A stretch of DNA of 64,000 nucleotides from Alphaproteobacteria bacterium (GCA_030425805.1 JAUHZC010000003.1:188701-252700); one strand, 5' to 3'; shown: positions 26,175 to 35,312, counted from the first letter of the stretch. The notes: generated by a model not told the origin, from the sequence alone. Made by a program: numbers and translations.

Positions 26175-26415
26175 ATGGAATGGGTTACGATGAGAATGTT
26201 TAGCCAAATCCTGAAATTTATTAGTGTAGGTTCAATTTTCATGGGGTTTGGGACCCCCATGAAAGGTGGGATCCCTTCTTGGACCTATTTTCTTTGGGTT
26301 TGTTGTAGGGACTCCGCTGATGGGGTGTTTTATGACCGGTTTCAAATGGCGTTACTTTTGGGATGAGATTATAAAACGCTTGTTTTGTGGGCAAGTGTGT
26401 AGAGGGGGAGAGTAG
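26175..26415 (+). pseudogene. Possible frameshifted small membrane protein at the head of the operon
   Basis: From ATG 26175 one frame reads MRMFSQILKFISVGSIFMGF and onward to SWTYF; a second frame continues FGFVVGTPLMGCFMTGFKWR and YFWDEIIKRLF to a TAG at 26413-26415. Joined at about 26290 they would form a roughly 80-residue protein with two hydrophobic segments. The end lies 9 bases before the next start, as a real first gene of the operon would. I do not recognise the family. A sequencing error or a recent frameshift would explain it. The rest of 26101-26174 is AT-rich and without a gene. Confidence 0.35.
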
Positions 26416-26424
26416 ATAAGAAAA

Positions 26425-28116
26425 ATGAATAGCTTAAAGGAAGAAAAGTCATTTAATATCTGTCACCATATCTGGGATCAGAAGTATCGTTATGGCGAAG
26501 AATCCTTAGACCAGACACTACAAAGGGTGGCAAAATTCTTAAGTCAAAATGAAAACAATAGTGCAGAGTGGTACCAACTCATGCTTGACGCCATGAGTTC
26601 GTTTGAACTTATACCTGGTGGACGTATTCTTTATGGTGCCGGCACTTCACGTGAAGCAACCTTAATGAATACATTTGTCATGGGGAAAATATCTGACTCA
26701 TTTGAATCTGTATTTGAAAATCTCTATGAAACAGCACTGACCATGCGCTCAGGAGGTGGAATAGGGATCAACATAAGTCATTTGCGTCCAAACGGAGACT
26801 TTATTGCAGGCCTGGAAGAAACGACAGCTGGACCTCTTCCATTTCTAGATCTTTGGAGTAGTATGTGTGGTTCAGTCATGTCTGGAGGCGCAAGGCGAGG
26901 AGCAATGATGGGCCTTCTTGCGTGTGACCATCCTGATATTTTTGACTTTATTTCACTGAAAAAAAGAGATAAATTCACTAATTTCAACTTCTCAGTATTA
27001 ATTACTGATGCCTTTATTAAAGCGGTTAAGACAAACGATACTTGGATCTTACAGTTTAAAGGTGAGCCCTATAAGGTTATCCAAGCCCGTGAGCTATGGG
27101 ATCGGGTAATGGAAAGTACTTACTACAATTCTGAACCTGGCGTTATTTTTATTGATCGCATTAATGAGCGTAATAATCTTTCCTATTGTGAAGAGATTGT
27201 CAGTACAAATTCATGTGGCGAACAGCCCATGCCTTTCTATGGTGCATGCCCACTTGCTTCAATTAATCTTGTTAAGCTCATACAGAATCCCTTCACGGAA
27301 AATGCTTTCTTCGATGAGACCAGGTTCAGGGAATTAATATCTATTGGTGTTCGGTTACTGGATAATGTCGTTGATCTTTCCCACTTGCCGTTACAGAAGC
27401 AAAGAGAGGCAGTGCTCAAAACACGAAGAATCGGACTTGGTATCACTGGCTTGGCTGATGCTTTGGCAATGATGAATATACGTTATGGCTCACAGCAAGC
27501 CTTGGATCTATTAGCTGATTGGATGCAACTTCTCAGAGATTATAGCTATATTTCTTCTTCTCAAGTTGCTCTTGAAAAGGGCCCATTTCCTCAATTTGAT
27601 AAGGATAAGTTCCTACGAGGTGGCTTTGCGAGGACTCTTCCTCAGTATATTCAAAAGCTGATTAGACAGCACGGTATTCGGAATGGAGTTCTCAACTGTA
27701 TCGCACCTACAGGAAGTATTTCTCTGTTTGCAAACAACGTCTCCTCTGGGATTGAGCCAATATATTCATTGAAGACGGAGCGAAAAATTCTCACGAAGCA
27801 AGGTGAGGAGGAAAACTTCATCCTAGAGGATTATGCCTACAAACTCTTTAAGCAAGCTCCAAGGGCAACAAGTACTTTTGTTACTGCTACAGAACTTGGA
27901 GTTGAGGAGCATTTACAAACTCAAGCTGTGGCCCAGCAATATATTGATGGCAGCATTTCCAAGACTATCAATTGTCCGGAAAATCTGAGCATGAATTCAT
28001 TGGAGGATGTTTATTTGCAAGCTTATGAGCTGGGTTGTAAAGGCTGCACAACCTATCGCAAATCAGAGGTAAGGGGTTCAATTTTTCAAGAGATAAAGGA
28101 AGAAGAATATGTCTAA
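26425..28116 (+). CDS. Class II (adenosylcobalamin) ribonucleotide reductase-like enzyme, divergent
   Basis: 563 residues aligning with NrdJ-type reductases: LIPGGRILYGAGT, SGGGIGINISHLRP, GARRGAMMG, STNSCGEQPMPFYGAC, APTGSISLFANNVSSGIEP, SKTINCP and GCKGCTTYR. The thiyl-radical Cys264 (NxCxE) and Cys275 are present. The N-terminal redox Cys, normally in LFNCFV, is Thr83 (LMNTFV), and the usual C-terminal extension with the swinging Cys pair is missing: the protein ends 22 residues after CTTYR. So it may use a B12 radical on a ribose or other polyol without normal turnover by thioredoxin. It opens the operon and overlaps the aminotransferase by 8 bases. Standard reductase function is the alternative. 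Confidence 0.8.
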   Translation: MNSLKEEKSFNICHHIWDQKYRYGEESLDQTLQRVAKFLSQNENNSAEWYQLMLDAMSSFELIPGGRILYGAGTSREATLMNTFVMGKISDSFESVFENLYETALTMRSGGGIGINISHLRPNGDFIAGLEETTAGPLPFLDLWSSMCGSVMSGGARRGAMMGLLACDHPDIFDFISLKKRDKFTNFNFSVLITDAFIKAVKTNDTWILQFKGEPYKVIQARELWDRVMESTYYNSEPGVIFIDRINERNNLSYCEEIVSTNSCGEQPMPFYGACPLASINLVKLIQNPFTENAFFDETRFRELISIGVRLLDNVVDLSHLPLQKQREAVLKTRRIGLGITGLADALAMMNIRYGSQQALDLLADWMQLLRDYSYISSSQVALEKGPFPQFDKDKFLRGGFARTLPQYIQKLIRQHGIRNGVLNCIAPTGSISLFANNVSSGIEPIYSLKTERKILTKQGEEENFILEDYAYKLFKQAPRATSTFVTATELGVEEHLQTQAVAQQYIDGSISKTINCPENLSMNSLEDVYLQAYELGCKGCTTYRKSEVRGSIFQEIKEEEYV

Positions 28117-29359
28117 AAAACTTGCCTTATTTGGTGGGGAACCCGTGATTCCAATCAGATACCGCACATTTCAACACCCTCGCATTGATGTCTCTCAAAC
28201 ATCGATCATGTCAGAGCTGAGCGATACAATGATTTCATATGAAGGTAATGGGATTACCAAACAGTTTGAAAGTGTGTTTGCAGACTTTTTTTCACTAGAG
28301 AATACTTTATCCTTCAACAGCGGGACAAACGCTTTATTTGCACTTTATTATGGAGCAGGTTTGAAAGAAGGGGATGAGGTGCTTGTGCCTGGGTTTACTT
28401 TTTTTGCCACAGCTACACCACTCTTTCTTCTAAAATGTCGACCAGTTCTTGTGGACTGTACTCCCAATGGAAATATGGATCCTGAGGATATAGTTAGGAA
28501 AATAACTCCCAGGACCAGAGCAATAGTTGTCACGCATGTTTGGGGTTTTCCCTGTGAGATGGACAAAATCCAGAAAATTTCTAAAGAGCATAATCTCCTT
28601 TTATTTGAGGATGCATCACATGCGCATGGAGCAACAATGGATGGCCGGCATGTTGGTTCTTTTGGTGATGGTGCTGCATGGAGCCTAGGAGCGAAGAAGC
28701 TTCTTACTGGTGGGCAAGGAGGCATACTCGCAACGCCACATAGAGGGATCTTTGAAAGGGCATTGCTTGTAGGACATTATAACCGAAGGGCTTTGTCACA
28801 AGTAGAAGACATAGGTCTTTTTCCTTTTGCAGAGACAGGAACAGGGCTTAATCTGCGGATGCATCCTTATGCTGCTGCAACACTACTAGAGCAGATGAAG
28901 TCTTACGGTGATCAGCTTGCTGAAAGACGTGAAACAGCGGAGATGTTGATTGAGGGAATAAAATCTATTCCTGGACTAGAGACTCTTCCCGTTGATCCTC
29001 GCATGGACCCTTCTTGGTATGCTTTCCCGCTTCAATATAATAAGAAAGAGTTTAAAGGGGTTAGCAAAGAAACTTTTGTAAAAGCATTACAGGCAGAAGG
29101 GGCACTGGAAGCTGACATTCCAGGCACAACCTGTCCGCTCAATCGTTTTTTTGCATTCCAGGTGAATTTCACAGGTCAGAAAGTTCCTAATAGTGATCTC
29201 CAACCCACAAATCAGAGCTTACCCGCGTGTGACAAATACAGTGAGGTTTTTCTCAAATTGCCAACATGGTATGGGCCAGACAGATTACAATATACAGAAT
29301 ATTACATTAAATCATTAGAGAAAGTGGTGAAGAACTGTGATGAACTCAAGAACATATAA
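28109..29359 (+). CDS. DegT/DnrJ/EryC1/StrS-family PLP aminotransferase
   Basis: 416 residues. N-terminal LALFGGEPV is typical of the StrS group. PLP residues are visible: LSFNSGTNAL, Asp168 in LFEDASHAHGA, and the Lys of WSLGAKKLLTGGQGG (197 by alignment). VPGFTFFATATPL and LRMHPYAAA also match the family. These enzymes transaminate ketosugars, cyclitols or related natural-product intermediates. Flanked by a ribonucleotide-reductase-like gene and a Nudix gene with overlapping reading frames, it is probably part of a small-molecule pathway, not the O-antigen locus. Substrate unknown. Confidence 0.88.
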   Translation: MSKKLALFGGEPVIPIRYRTFQHPRIDVSQTSIMSELSDTMISYEGNGITKQFESVFADFFSLENTLSFNSGTNALFALYYGAGLKEGDEVLVPGFTFFATATPLFLLKCRPVLVDCTPNGNMDPEDIVRKITPRTRAIVVTHVWGFPCEMDKIQKISKEHNLLLFEDASHAHGATMDGRHVGSFGDGAAWSLGAKKLLTGGQGGILATPHRGIFERALLVGHYNRRALSQVEDIGLFPFAETGTGLNLRMHPYAAATLLEQMKSYGDQLAERRETAEMLIEGIKSIPGLETLPVDPRMDPSWYAFPLQYNKKEFKGVSKETFVKALQAEGALEADIPGTTCPLNRFFAFQVNFTGQKVPNSDLQPTNQSLPACDKYSEVFLKLPTWYGPDRLQYTEYYIKSLEKVVKNCDELKNI

Positions 29360-30251
29360 AGTTGAAAATGAGCCCAGTGAGCAAGGGTTCCTTTCTTTGT
29401 TGGATGAATGCAATCACTTCAACCTTGAAGAGTTCTCTTCTGTGAATTATGCAGGCTTTCCAATAGGGTATGTGCACAAGGATTTTGTACACTATGTCTC
29501 TCAAAATCCAATGTTTCTTCTTGATAAAGGTAATCTACATATTGTGGAAGATTATCACGATAGCCAAAAGCTAACAGATGCTTTCAGCAAAATAAATAGA
29601 GAGTTAGAAGACAATGGCATAATTAGAAACTCACATGGCGGTGAAGAATATAATGTGGTTCATAGTGGTTTCACCAATCCTTTGTTTAAAATAAGCCGTG
29701 CTGCAGCAGGTTTTTGGGGAATCCGTGTTTTTGGAGTTCATGTCAATGGTCTTTCAGAGAGAAATGGGCAATGGCACATGTGGGTTGCTAAGAGAGCGAA
29801 ATCGCGTTCAGCTCCAGGTTTACTGGATCACATGGTTTGCGGTGGTTTGGATTCAAGTTTATCAATCCAGGAAAACCTCATTAAAGAGGCACAGGAGGAG
29901 GCAAACATTAATGCACAGGATATTATCAAGGCATCCCCTGCGGGCATGGTTTCATGTTGGATACAGACAGGCCATTTCCTAAACCGATTTACTCCTATTA
30001 TTTACGATCTTGTATTAGATAAAGACTTTGAGCCAGTGAATAAAGATGGTGCAGTGGAGTCTTTTTCAACCATGGCACTCGATGACATATGCAAGCAACC
30101 TGAAAAGATCGCTTTGTTCAAAGTCAGTGCTTACCCTGTGCTTGTCAATCTTTTGATAAGGCACGGATACATAGAGGCTGATCATCCAGAATATCTCAGT
30201 CTTTGCGCCTCATTGAACAGGGGCTTTATCGATATAATTAACACTAAATAA
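29340..30251 (+). CDS. DUF4743-Nudix protein (thiamine pyrophosphokinase-like Nudix group)
   Basis: 303 residues from ATG 29340; a GTG one codon upstream is possible. The N-terminal half resembles DUF4743 (FPIGYVHKDFV) and the C-terminal half is a Nudix domain with GGLDSSLSIQENLIKEAQEEAN, whose REUxEE core appears as KEAQEE, as in this subgroup. Relatives in fungi and plants hydrolyse damaged thiamine diphosphate derivatives. Here it overlaps the aminotransferase by 20 bases, so a role on a pyrophosphate-containing intermediate or house-cleaning for the pathway is inferred. Confidence 0.78.
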   Translation: MNSRTYKVENEPSEQGFLSLLDECNHFNLEEFSSVNYAGFPIGYVHKDFVHYVSQNPMFLLDKGNLHIVEDYHDSQKLTDAFSKINRELEDNGIIRNSHGGEEYNVVHSGFTNPLFKISRAAAGFWGIRVFGVHVNGLSERNGQWHMWVAKRAKSRSAPGLLDHMVCGGLDSSLSIQENLIKEAQEEANINAQDIIKASPAGMVSCWIQTGHFLNRFTPIIYDLVLDKDFEPVNKDGAVESFSTMALDDICKQPEKIALFKVSAYPVLVNLLIRHGYIEADHPEYLSLCASLNRGFIDIINTK

Positions 30252-30265
30252 GAAAAGGAAAGAGT

Positions 30266-30829
30266 ATGAAGAAATATGCTGTTCTCACAAATGATATGCA
30301 AGTTGCATTTGCCAATAAACATGAAGAGCGTAGAGACGCTGTTCAAAATTTTCTACCAGGATTTTTGAAATTTATTAATTCAATGCGTTCACATGGTATT
30401 CCTATCATTCACTTACAACTAGTGATCAGTGATGATGATCCCCGCTCAAAAGAAAACTATGGCCCTTTCCCACCTCTTGTGGAGGGCTCAAAGGGTGTGC
30501 AAATTCTTCCAGAGTTGTGGGATGAAAAAGATACTATTGTCGTAAAAAATAAAGATAGTGGGTTTTTTGAAACAGATTTGGATGAAAAGCTTAAAGAGTT
30601 AGGTGTGGATACCTTAATCATCTCTGGGATGCAAACTCAGATTTGTGTTCAAACGACTGCGGCTGACGCACACTTTCGCGGATACAATGTAATTGTTCCA
30701 CCTGAGACAGTCACATCTACCCGTGGTGAAGATACAAAGCGCTCCTTGGAGTGGATGGAAAGCTATTGTGCAAAAATTATTCCCAGCCAAGAGATTATTA
30801 GCAAGTTCGCCCAAAATGAAGATATTTAA
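30266..30829 (+). CDS. Isochorismatase-family cysteine hydrolase
   Basis: 187 residues, single domain. The catalytic triad of the family is visible as Asp10 (LTNDMQVAF), Lys93 (IVVKNKDSGFF) and Cys126 (MQTQICVQTTAADAHFRGY). Members hydrolyse amides, ureas, vinyl ethers or carbamoyl groups, including nicotinamidases, N-carbamoylsarcosine amidase and biuret hydrolase. It lies 14 bases after the Nudix gene and 10 before hypE. A carbamoyl or nitrile-derived amide substrate would suit the neighbours, but this is inference. Confidence 0.85.
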   Translation: MKKYAVLTNDMQVAFANKHEERRDAVQNFLPGFLKFINSMRSHGIPIIHLQLVISDDDPRSKENYGPFPPLVEGSKGVQILPELWDEKDTIVVKNKDSGFFETDLDEKLKELGVDTLIISGMQTQICVQTTAADAHFRGYNVIVPPETVTSTRGEDTKRSLEWMESYCAKIIPSQEIISKFAQNEDI

Positions 30830-30839
30830 GGAGATCGAG

Positions 30840-31859
30840 ATGACTGAAAATAATGCAATCATACTTGACCATGGAGCAGGGGGTTTACTCAGCAAGAAAC
30901 TTCTTGATGACATTATTATACCTATTTTGGAGCCCGTGTATCTTGGAAAAATGGAAGACTCAGGGATAATCTCTTTGAATGGCTCACAAGTCGCTATTAC
31001 GACAGATAGTTTTGTTATTGATCCTATATTTTTTCGAAATGGAGATATAGGAAAATTGTCCGTTTGTGGGACAGTCAATGACATTGCTGTCTCTGGGGCA
31101 AAGCCTGAATGTATCAGTCTTTCATATATTCTAGAGGAAGGATTCCCGATAGATAAATTGAGGAAGATAACGGAATCAATAGTTACTACTTGCCAGGAAG
31201 CATCTGTTTCAATCATCGCGGGTGATACAAAAGTAGTTGGTAAGGGTGAGGCTGATCAGATTTATATCAATACGACTGGATTTGGGACATTTTCTTCTGA
31301 TCGCTCGCCTTTAAGCCTTTCTAAAATAAGTGACAATGACGATGTTATTGTTTCCGGTCATGTAGGAAATCATGGTATCCACATTCTTTCAATGAGGGAA
31401 GGGTTGGGTTTTGAAAGCCGTGTATTGAGTGACTGTGCTCCTTTGAATAAAGCGATTCAAGCAATCCTTGGTAAATATGGAGATGATATACACTATATTC
31501 GTGACTTAACGCGTGGCGGGCTTGGGAGTATTTTTAATGAAATATCTAATGATACTCAGAAAAATATAACCTTAAAAGAAGCTGACATTCCACTTCAACA
31601 TGAGACGGTGATGGCTGCAGAAATGCTGGGTGTCAGTCCCCTTTATTTAGCTAACGAAGGGAATATTTGTATCATGGCTAATCCACGTATAACTGAAAGC
31701 CTTCTCCAAGATTTGCAGGCCATGGAATACACAAAGCATGCGGCATTGTGTGGCAAGGTCTATAAGAGTGAAGATCCAAAGGTTTTATTTCAGCAAGAGG
31801 ATGGGACCTTATCTATCCTTGACTTCCTTAAAGGAGCAGAATTGCCGAGGTTGTGCTGA
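30840..31859 (+). CDS. hypE: HypE-like carbamoyl dehydratase
   Basis: 339 residues from the ATG at 30840, placed after AAGGAG; a longer frame upstream is not supported. In hydrogenase maturation HypE receives a carbamoyl group on its C-terminal Cys from HypF and dehydrates it with ATP to a thiocyanate. All key parts are seen: LDHGAGGLLSKKL, TTDSFVIDPIFF, GDIGKLSVCGTVNDIAVSGA, AGDTKVV, RDLTRGGLG and the C-terminal PRLC ending in Cys339. The stop overlaps the hypF start (TGATG). No hydrogenase or other hyp gene is nearby, so the cyano group may go elsewhere. Confidence 0.93.
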   Translation: MTENNAIILDHGAGGLLSKKLLDDIIIPILEPVYLGKMEDSGIISLNGSQVAITTDSFVIDPIFFRNGDIGKLSVCGTVNDIAVSGAKPECISLSYILEEGFPIDKLRKITESIVTTCQEASVSIIAGDTKVVGKGEADQIYINTTGFGTFSSDRSPLSLSKISDNDDVIVSGHVGNHGIHILSMREGLGFESRVLSDCAPLNKAIQAILGKYGDDIHYIRDLTRGGLGSIFNEISNDTQKNITLKEADIPLQHETVMAAEMLGVSPLYLANEGNICIMANPRITESLLQDLQAMEYTKHAALCGKVYKSEDPKVLFQQEDGTLSILDFLKGAELPRLC

Positions 31860-34171
31860 TGACAGGATGTGCAACCTACAAAATTGTTGTGGAAGGTAAG
31901 GTTCAAGGAGTAGGATTTAGGCCCTTTATCTATGTTCTAGCTACAGAAATGGATCTTAAGGGAAATGTGAGTAATAACTCTAACTCAGTTGTTATTACGG
32001 CCCAAGGAGCTACTGAGCAGCTCGATAAATTTGTTGAGACAATCAAGGAGAGGAAGCCGCCTGCAAGTTCGATTTCTAAACTTGATTACGTACAGGTTTC
32101 TAATGAGGAACAGTATGAAAACTTTCAAATTATTGATAGCCAAACGGTATCTGAGAAAGGTATTCCAGTAACAGCTGATCTTGTAGTTTGTCAAGAATGC
32201 CTCACAGAGATGTTTGAGACCTCGAATCGGCGTTACCTGTACCCTTTTATCAACTGCACAAATTGTGGTCCTCGTTACTCAATTATTCATGATATTCCGT
32301 ATGATAGGCCCAACACGAGCATGTCATCATTTAAGATGTGCGATGATTGTAGGAAAGAATATAATGACCCTTTGAATCGGCGTTTCCATGCCCAACCAAT
32401 ATCTTGCTGGAAATGTGGGCCAGAGTTACGGCTTTTGAATAAGGACTTCCAGACAGTTCCATGTGATGACCCTATTGCGGAAGCCGTTTCATATTTAAAG
32501 CAAGGACATATCATTGCTGTCAAAGGGATTGGAGGGTACCATCTCATAGCTGATCCATTAAATGAAGCATCTCTAGAGACGCTTCGACTCAGGAAAAAAC
32601 GAGACCAGAAACCATTTGCATTAATGTGCTATGGCTTAGAAGAGTGCGAAGAGATCTGTGTTGTTCGCTATACGCATGAACGGGAACTGTTAGAGAGCAT
32701 TGAAAGGCCGATCGTTCTTTTGCCTAAGCGTTCAGATCACCCCTTGCCTGAAAATGTAGCCCCGGGCAACACGAATTTTGGTGTTATGTTGCCCTATACG
32801 CCCATTCATGTCTTGCTAATGAAGGGGTCATTTAAATATCTTATTTGCACCAGTGCAAATATCAGTGATAACCCCATTATTCACAATGAAGACAGTGATG
32901 ATTATAGGGAACTTACCAATCTTTGTGATTATGTTTTGACTCATAATCGGGGAATCGTGAATTTTTCAGATGATAGTATTGTGAAGTGTATTATTGAAGA
33001 TAATTCGCCTCGACATCACATCATTCGCCGTTCTCGAGGGTATATCCCAGATTTATTTGAGTTTATGCATGAAGGACCACCACTGCTAGCTGTTGGTGCA
33101 GAGTTAAAAAATACGGTCAGTCTGACGAAAAAGAATAAGATTTTTATGAGTCAGCACGTGGGTGATTTAAAAGGTGTGGGTTTGTATAGTTGCTTTGTCG
33201 AGCTTATCAACAATATGCGTACTTTTTTTGATCAAAAACCTGAAGCGGTTGTTTGTGACCTGCATCCAAATTTTATCAACACTACTTTTGCAGAGAAATT
33301 AGGAATTCCTGTTCTTCGTTGCCAACACCACCACGCCCACATGAATGCATGTATGGCTGAGAATAGTCTGGAAGGACCAACAATTGGTGTTGTCTTTGAT
33401 GGTATGGGGTTTGGTCTTGATGATAAAATCTGGGGTGGGGAGTTCTTGGTTGGAGATTATAAATCTTTTGAAAGGTGTGGTCATTTTGAATATTTCTCCT
33501 TACCGGGTGGAGACAAGTGTAATAAAGATATATCACGTACGCTTTTTGGGCTTTATTATTCATATTTTCAAAATAAAGACCTTCTTTTATATTTAAATAA
33601 TGAATTGTTTTCCATGCAGCAATTTGAAGTTTTTGAAAAAATGGTAAAACAAAATATCAATTCTCCCTTAACCTCTAGCTTGGGAAGAATATTTGATGCT
33701 GTAGCCGTGCTGATTGGCTTGCGCGCCCATGCTAACTTTGAGGGTCAAGCCGCGATAGAACTAGAACAATTAATTTGTAAGAGTTTTGATGGCATGCAGC
33801 ATGGTTTTTACAATCACTCTATAACAAATGCAGGCAAGCTTCCTTTTCAGATATCTGTTAAAGAGTTTCTCTCCGAGATTATAGAGGATGTAAAGACTGG
33901 CACCCCGAACTCACTAATCAGTGAGAAATTTCATAATATGCTCATCAATATTGTCGTTGATGCTTGCCGAGTCATACGCCAAAAGCACACTCTTAATGAT
34001 GTCACATTGTCAGGTGGATGTTTCTTGAATACGTACCTCCTTGAAGGATGTATCCATCAGCTGACAAAAGAAGGGTTTCATGTCTACTACCACCAAAGAT
34101 ACCCAACCAATGATGGCGGTATCTCTTTGGGGCAGGCTGTACACGGCTTGTCAGTTCTTGGAAGTGGTTGA
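31859..34171 (+). CDS. hypF: HypF-like carbamoyltransferase
   Basis: 770 residues from the ATG at 31859, overlapping the hypE stop by one base. HypF uses carbamoyl phosphate and ATP to make carbamoyladenylate and loads HypE. All domains are intact: acylphosphatase (VQGVGFRPF, residues 15-23), zinc-finger region with CxxC pairs (CQEC, CTNCGPRYS, CDDC, CWKCGP), YrdC-like domain (AVKGIGGYHLIADP), and Kae1-like domain (HHHAHMNACMAEN, GVVFDGMGFG, LSGGCFLNTYL). It is followed by carA and carB, which would supply its substrate. No degraded motif was found. Confidence 0.94.
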   Translation: MTGCATYKIVVEGKVQGVGFRPFIYVLATEMDLKGNVSNNSNSVVITAQGATEQLDKFVETIKERKPPASSISKLDYVQVSNEEQYENFQIIDSQTVSEKGIPVTADLVVCQECLTEMFETSNRRYLYPFINCTNCGPRYSIIHDIPYDRPNTSMSSFKMCDDCRKEYNDPLNRRFHAQPISCWKCGPELRLLNKDFQTVPCDDPIAEAVSYLKQGHIIAVKGIGGYHLIADPLNEASLETLRLRKKRDQKPFALMCYGLEECEEICVVRYTHERELLESIERPIVLLPKRSDHPLPENVAPGNTNFGVMLPYTPIHVLLMKGSFKYLICTSANISDNPIIHNEDSDDYRELTNLCDYVLTHNRGIVNFSDDSIVKCIIEDNSPRHHIIRRSRGYIPDLFEFMHEGPPLLAVGAELKNTVSLTKKNKIFMSQHVGDLKGVGLYSCFVELINNMRTFFDQKPEAVVCDLHPNFINTTFAEKLGIPVLRCQHHHAHMNACMAENSLEGPTIGVVFDGMGFGLDDKIWGGEFLVGDYKSFERCGHFEYFSLPGGDKCNKDISRTLFGLYYSYFQNKDLLLYLNNELFSMQQFEVFEKMVKQNINSPLTSSLGRIFDAVAVLIGLRAHANFEGQAAIELEQLICKSFDGMQHGFYNHSITNAGKLPFQISVKEFLSEIIEDVKTGTPNSLISEKFHNMLINIVVDACRVIRQKHTLNDVTLSGGCFLNTYLLEGCIHQLTKEGFHVYYHQRYPTNDGGISLGQAVHGLSVLGSG

Positions 34172-34198
34172 TTGTATAGGTATATATTGTGAGGCTAT

Positions 34199-35299
34199 AT
34201 GAAGATAAGATTGGAAAATGGCCAGGAATATCGGGGGGAATCATTTGGGTACCCTAAGAATGCCATTGGAGAGGTTGTTTTTAATACTTTGATGTGTGGA
34301 TATGTGGAGGCTTTAACAGATCCCTCTTATCATGGTCAAATTCTGCTATTAACTTACCCCCTTCAGGGGAACTATGGGGTTCCTGATTCGCTATTTGAGT
34401 CGCGTCGTATTCAGGTAAGTGGACTTTTAATAGCGAATCATGCCTTGTACCCAGCACACTTCAAACATGCTCACACTTTGCAAGAGTGGCTTTATTCTCA
34501 AAAAATTCCAGCGTTGCATCAGGTCAATACACGTGCTCTTACCCAGTATTTACGGGAAAAGTCAACGATGAAAGGGTTGCTTGTCAGCCAAGAAGGAGAG
34601 TATCCACAGGCAGCTGAAGTTGATACGATTATTTATAGTGAAGAAGAGTGCGTTTTTCACAGTGGTGATCTGAAAGTTCTTGTCATTGACATAGGCTGTA
34701 AAAGAAATATTATCAGATCGTTATGTTGCCGAGGAGTGACAGTGATTTGCATCCCATGGTGGAAAGATTGGGAGCAGTATATACCGGAGTGTAATGGAGT
34801 TGTTATCTCCAACGGTCCTGGTAATCCGAATCAATATGTAGAGCTAATAACGCGTGTGAAGGGTTTAATAACCCTAGATATGCCGATATTTGGCATCTGC
34901 CTCGGTCATCAACTCCTTTCTCTTGCAGCAGGGGCCGTCATAGAGAAAATGGCGTATGGTCATCGCTCGGTAAACCAGCCCGTAAGGGATGAGAGAACAA
35001 GAAAGTGTTATATAACATCTCAAAATCATGGCTACATGGTTGTTAAAGAGACTTTGCCGGAAGATTGGATGCCATGGTTCACAAACTTAAATGATTATTC
35101 AAATGAGGGAATGTATCACAAGTATAAACCAATTCGCTCTGTTCAGTTTCACCCCGAAGCTTCCCCAGGTCCAAATGATACAGCTTTTCTGTTTGATGAA
35201 TTTGTTTACGATATGAACGCATATGGTCGTACCATTTCAGTTTCTTCAAAGTATAAGGCTATAGAAAATCAAGTTTATGATTTGGAAATAAGAAAGTGA
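34199..35299 (+). CDS. carA: Carbamoyl-phosphate synthase small subunit, divergent type
   Basis: 366 residues. The N-terminal domain begins MKIRLENGQEYRG and has EVVFNTLMCGY and ALTDPSYHGQILLLTYPLQG. The glutaminase triad is intact: Cys234 (FGICLGHQ), His318 and Glu320 (SVQFHPEASPG). The wording of the N-terminal domain is nearer to animal CPS1/CAD than to E. coli CarA, which has EILTDPSYSRQIVTLTYP. It makes ammonia for CarB, encoded 13 bases downstream. Position directly after hypF suggests a dedicated carbamoyl phosphate supply, although it may also serve pyrimidine or arginine synthesis. Confidence 0.92.
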   Translation: MKIRLENGQEYRGESFGYPKNAIGEVVFNTLMCGYVEALTDPSYHGQILLLTYPLQGNYGVPDSLFESRRIQVSGLLIANHALYPAHFKHAHTLQEWLYSQKIPALHQVNTRALTQYLREKSTMKGLLVSQEGEYPQAAEVDTIIYSEEECVFHSGDLKVLVIDIGCKRNIIRSLCCRGVTVICIPWWKDWEQYIPECNGVVISNGPGNPNQYVELITRVKGLITLDMPIFGICLGHQLLSLAAGAVIEKMAYGHRSVNQPVRDERTRKCYITSQNHGYMVVKETLPEDWMPWFTNLNDYSNEGMYHKYKPIRSVQFHPEASPGPNDTAFLFDEFVYDMNAYGRTISVSSKYKAIENQVYDLEIRK

Positions 35300-35312
35300 G
35301 AGCAATTAATTA

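Noticed and set aside
28348-28725. 125-codon minus-strand open frame inside the aminotransferase gene
   Set aside because: Antisense to a strong PLP-enzyme gene, no ribosome site or domain.
30693-30839. Longer N-terminus for HypE from an upstream start
   Set aside because: The extra residues overlap the isochorismatase gene, match no HypE, and a clear AAGGAG precedes the ATG at 30840.
30614-31216. 200-codon minus-strand open frame across the isochorismatase/HypE junction
   Set aside because: It is antisense to two well-supported genes with intact motifs and has no recognisable domain.
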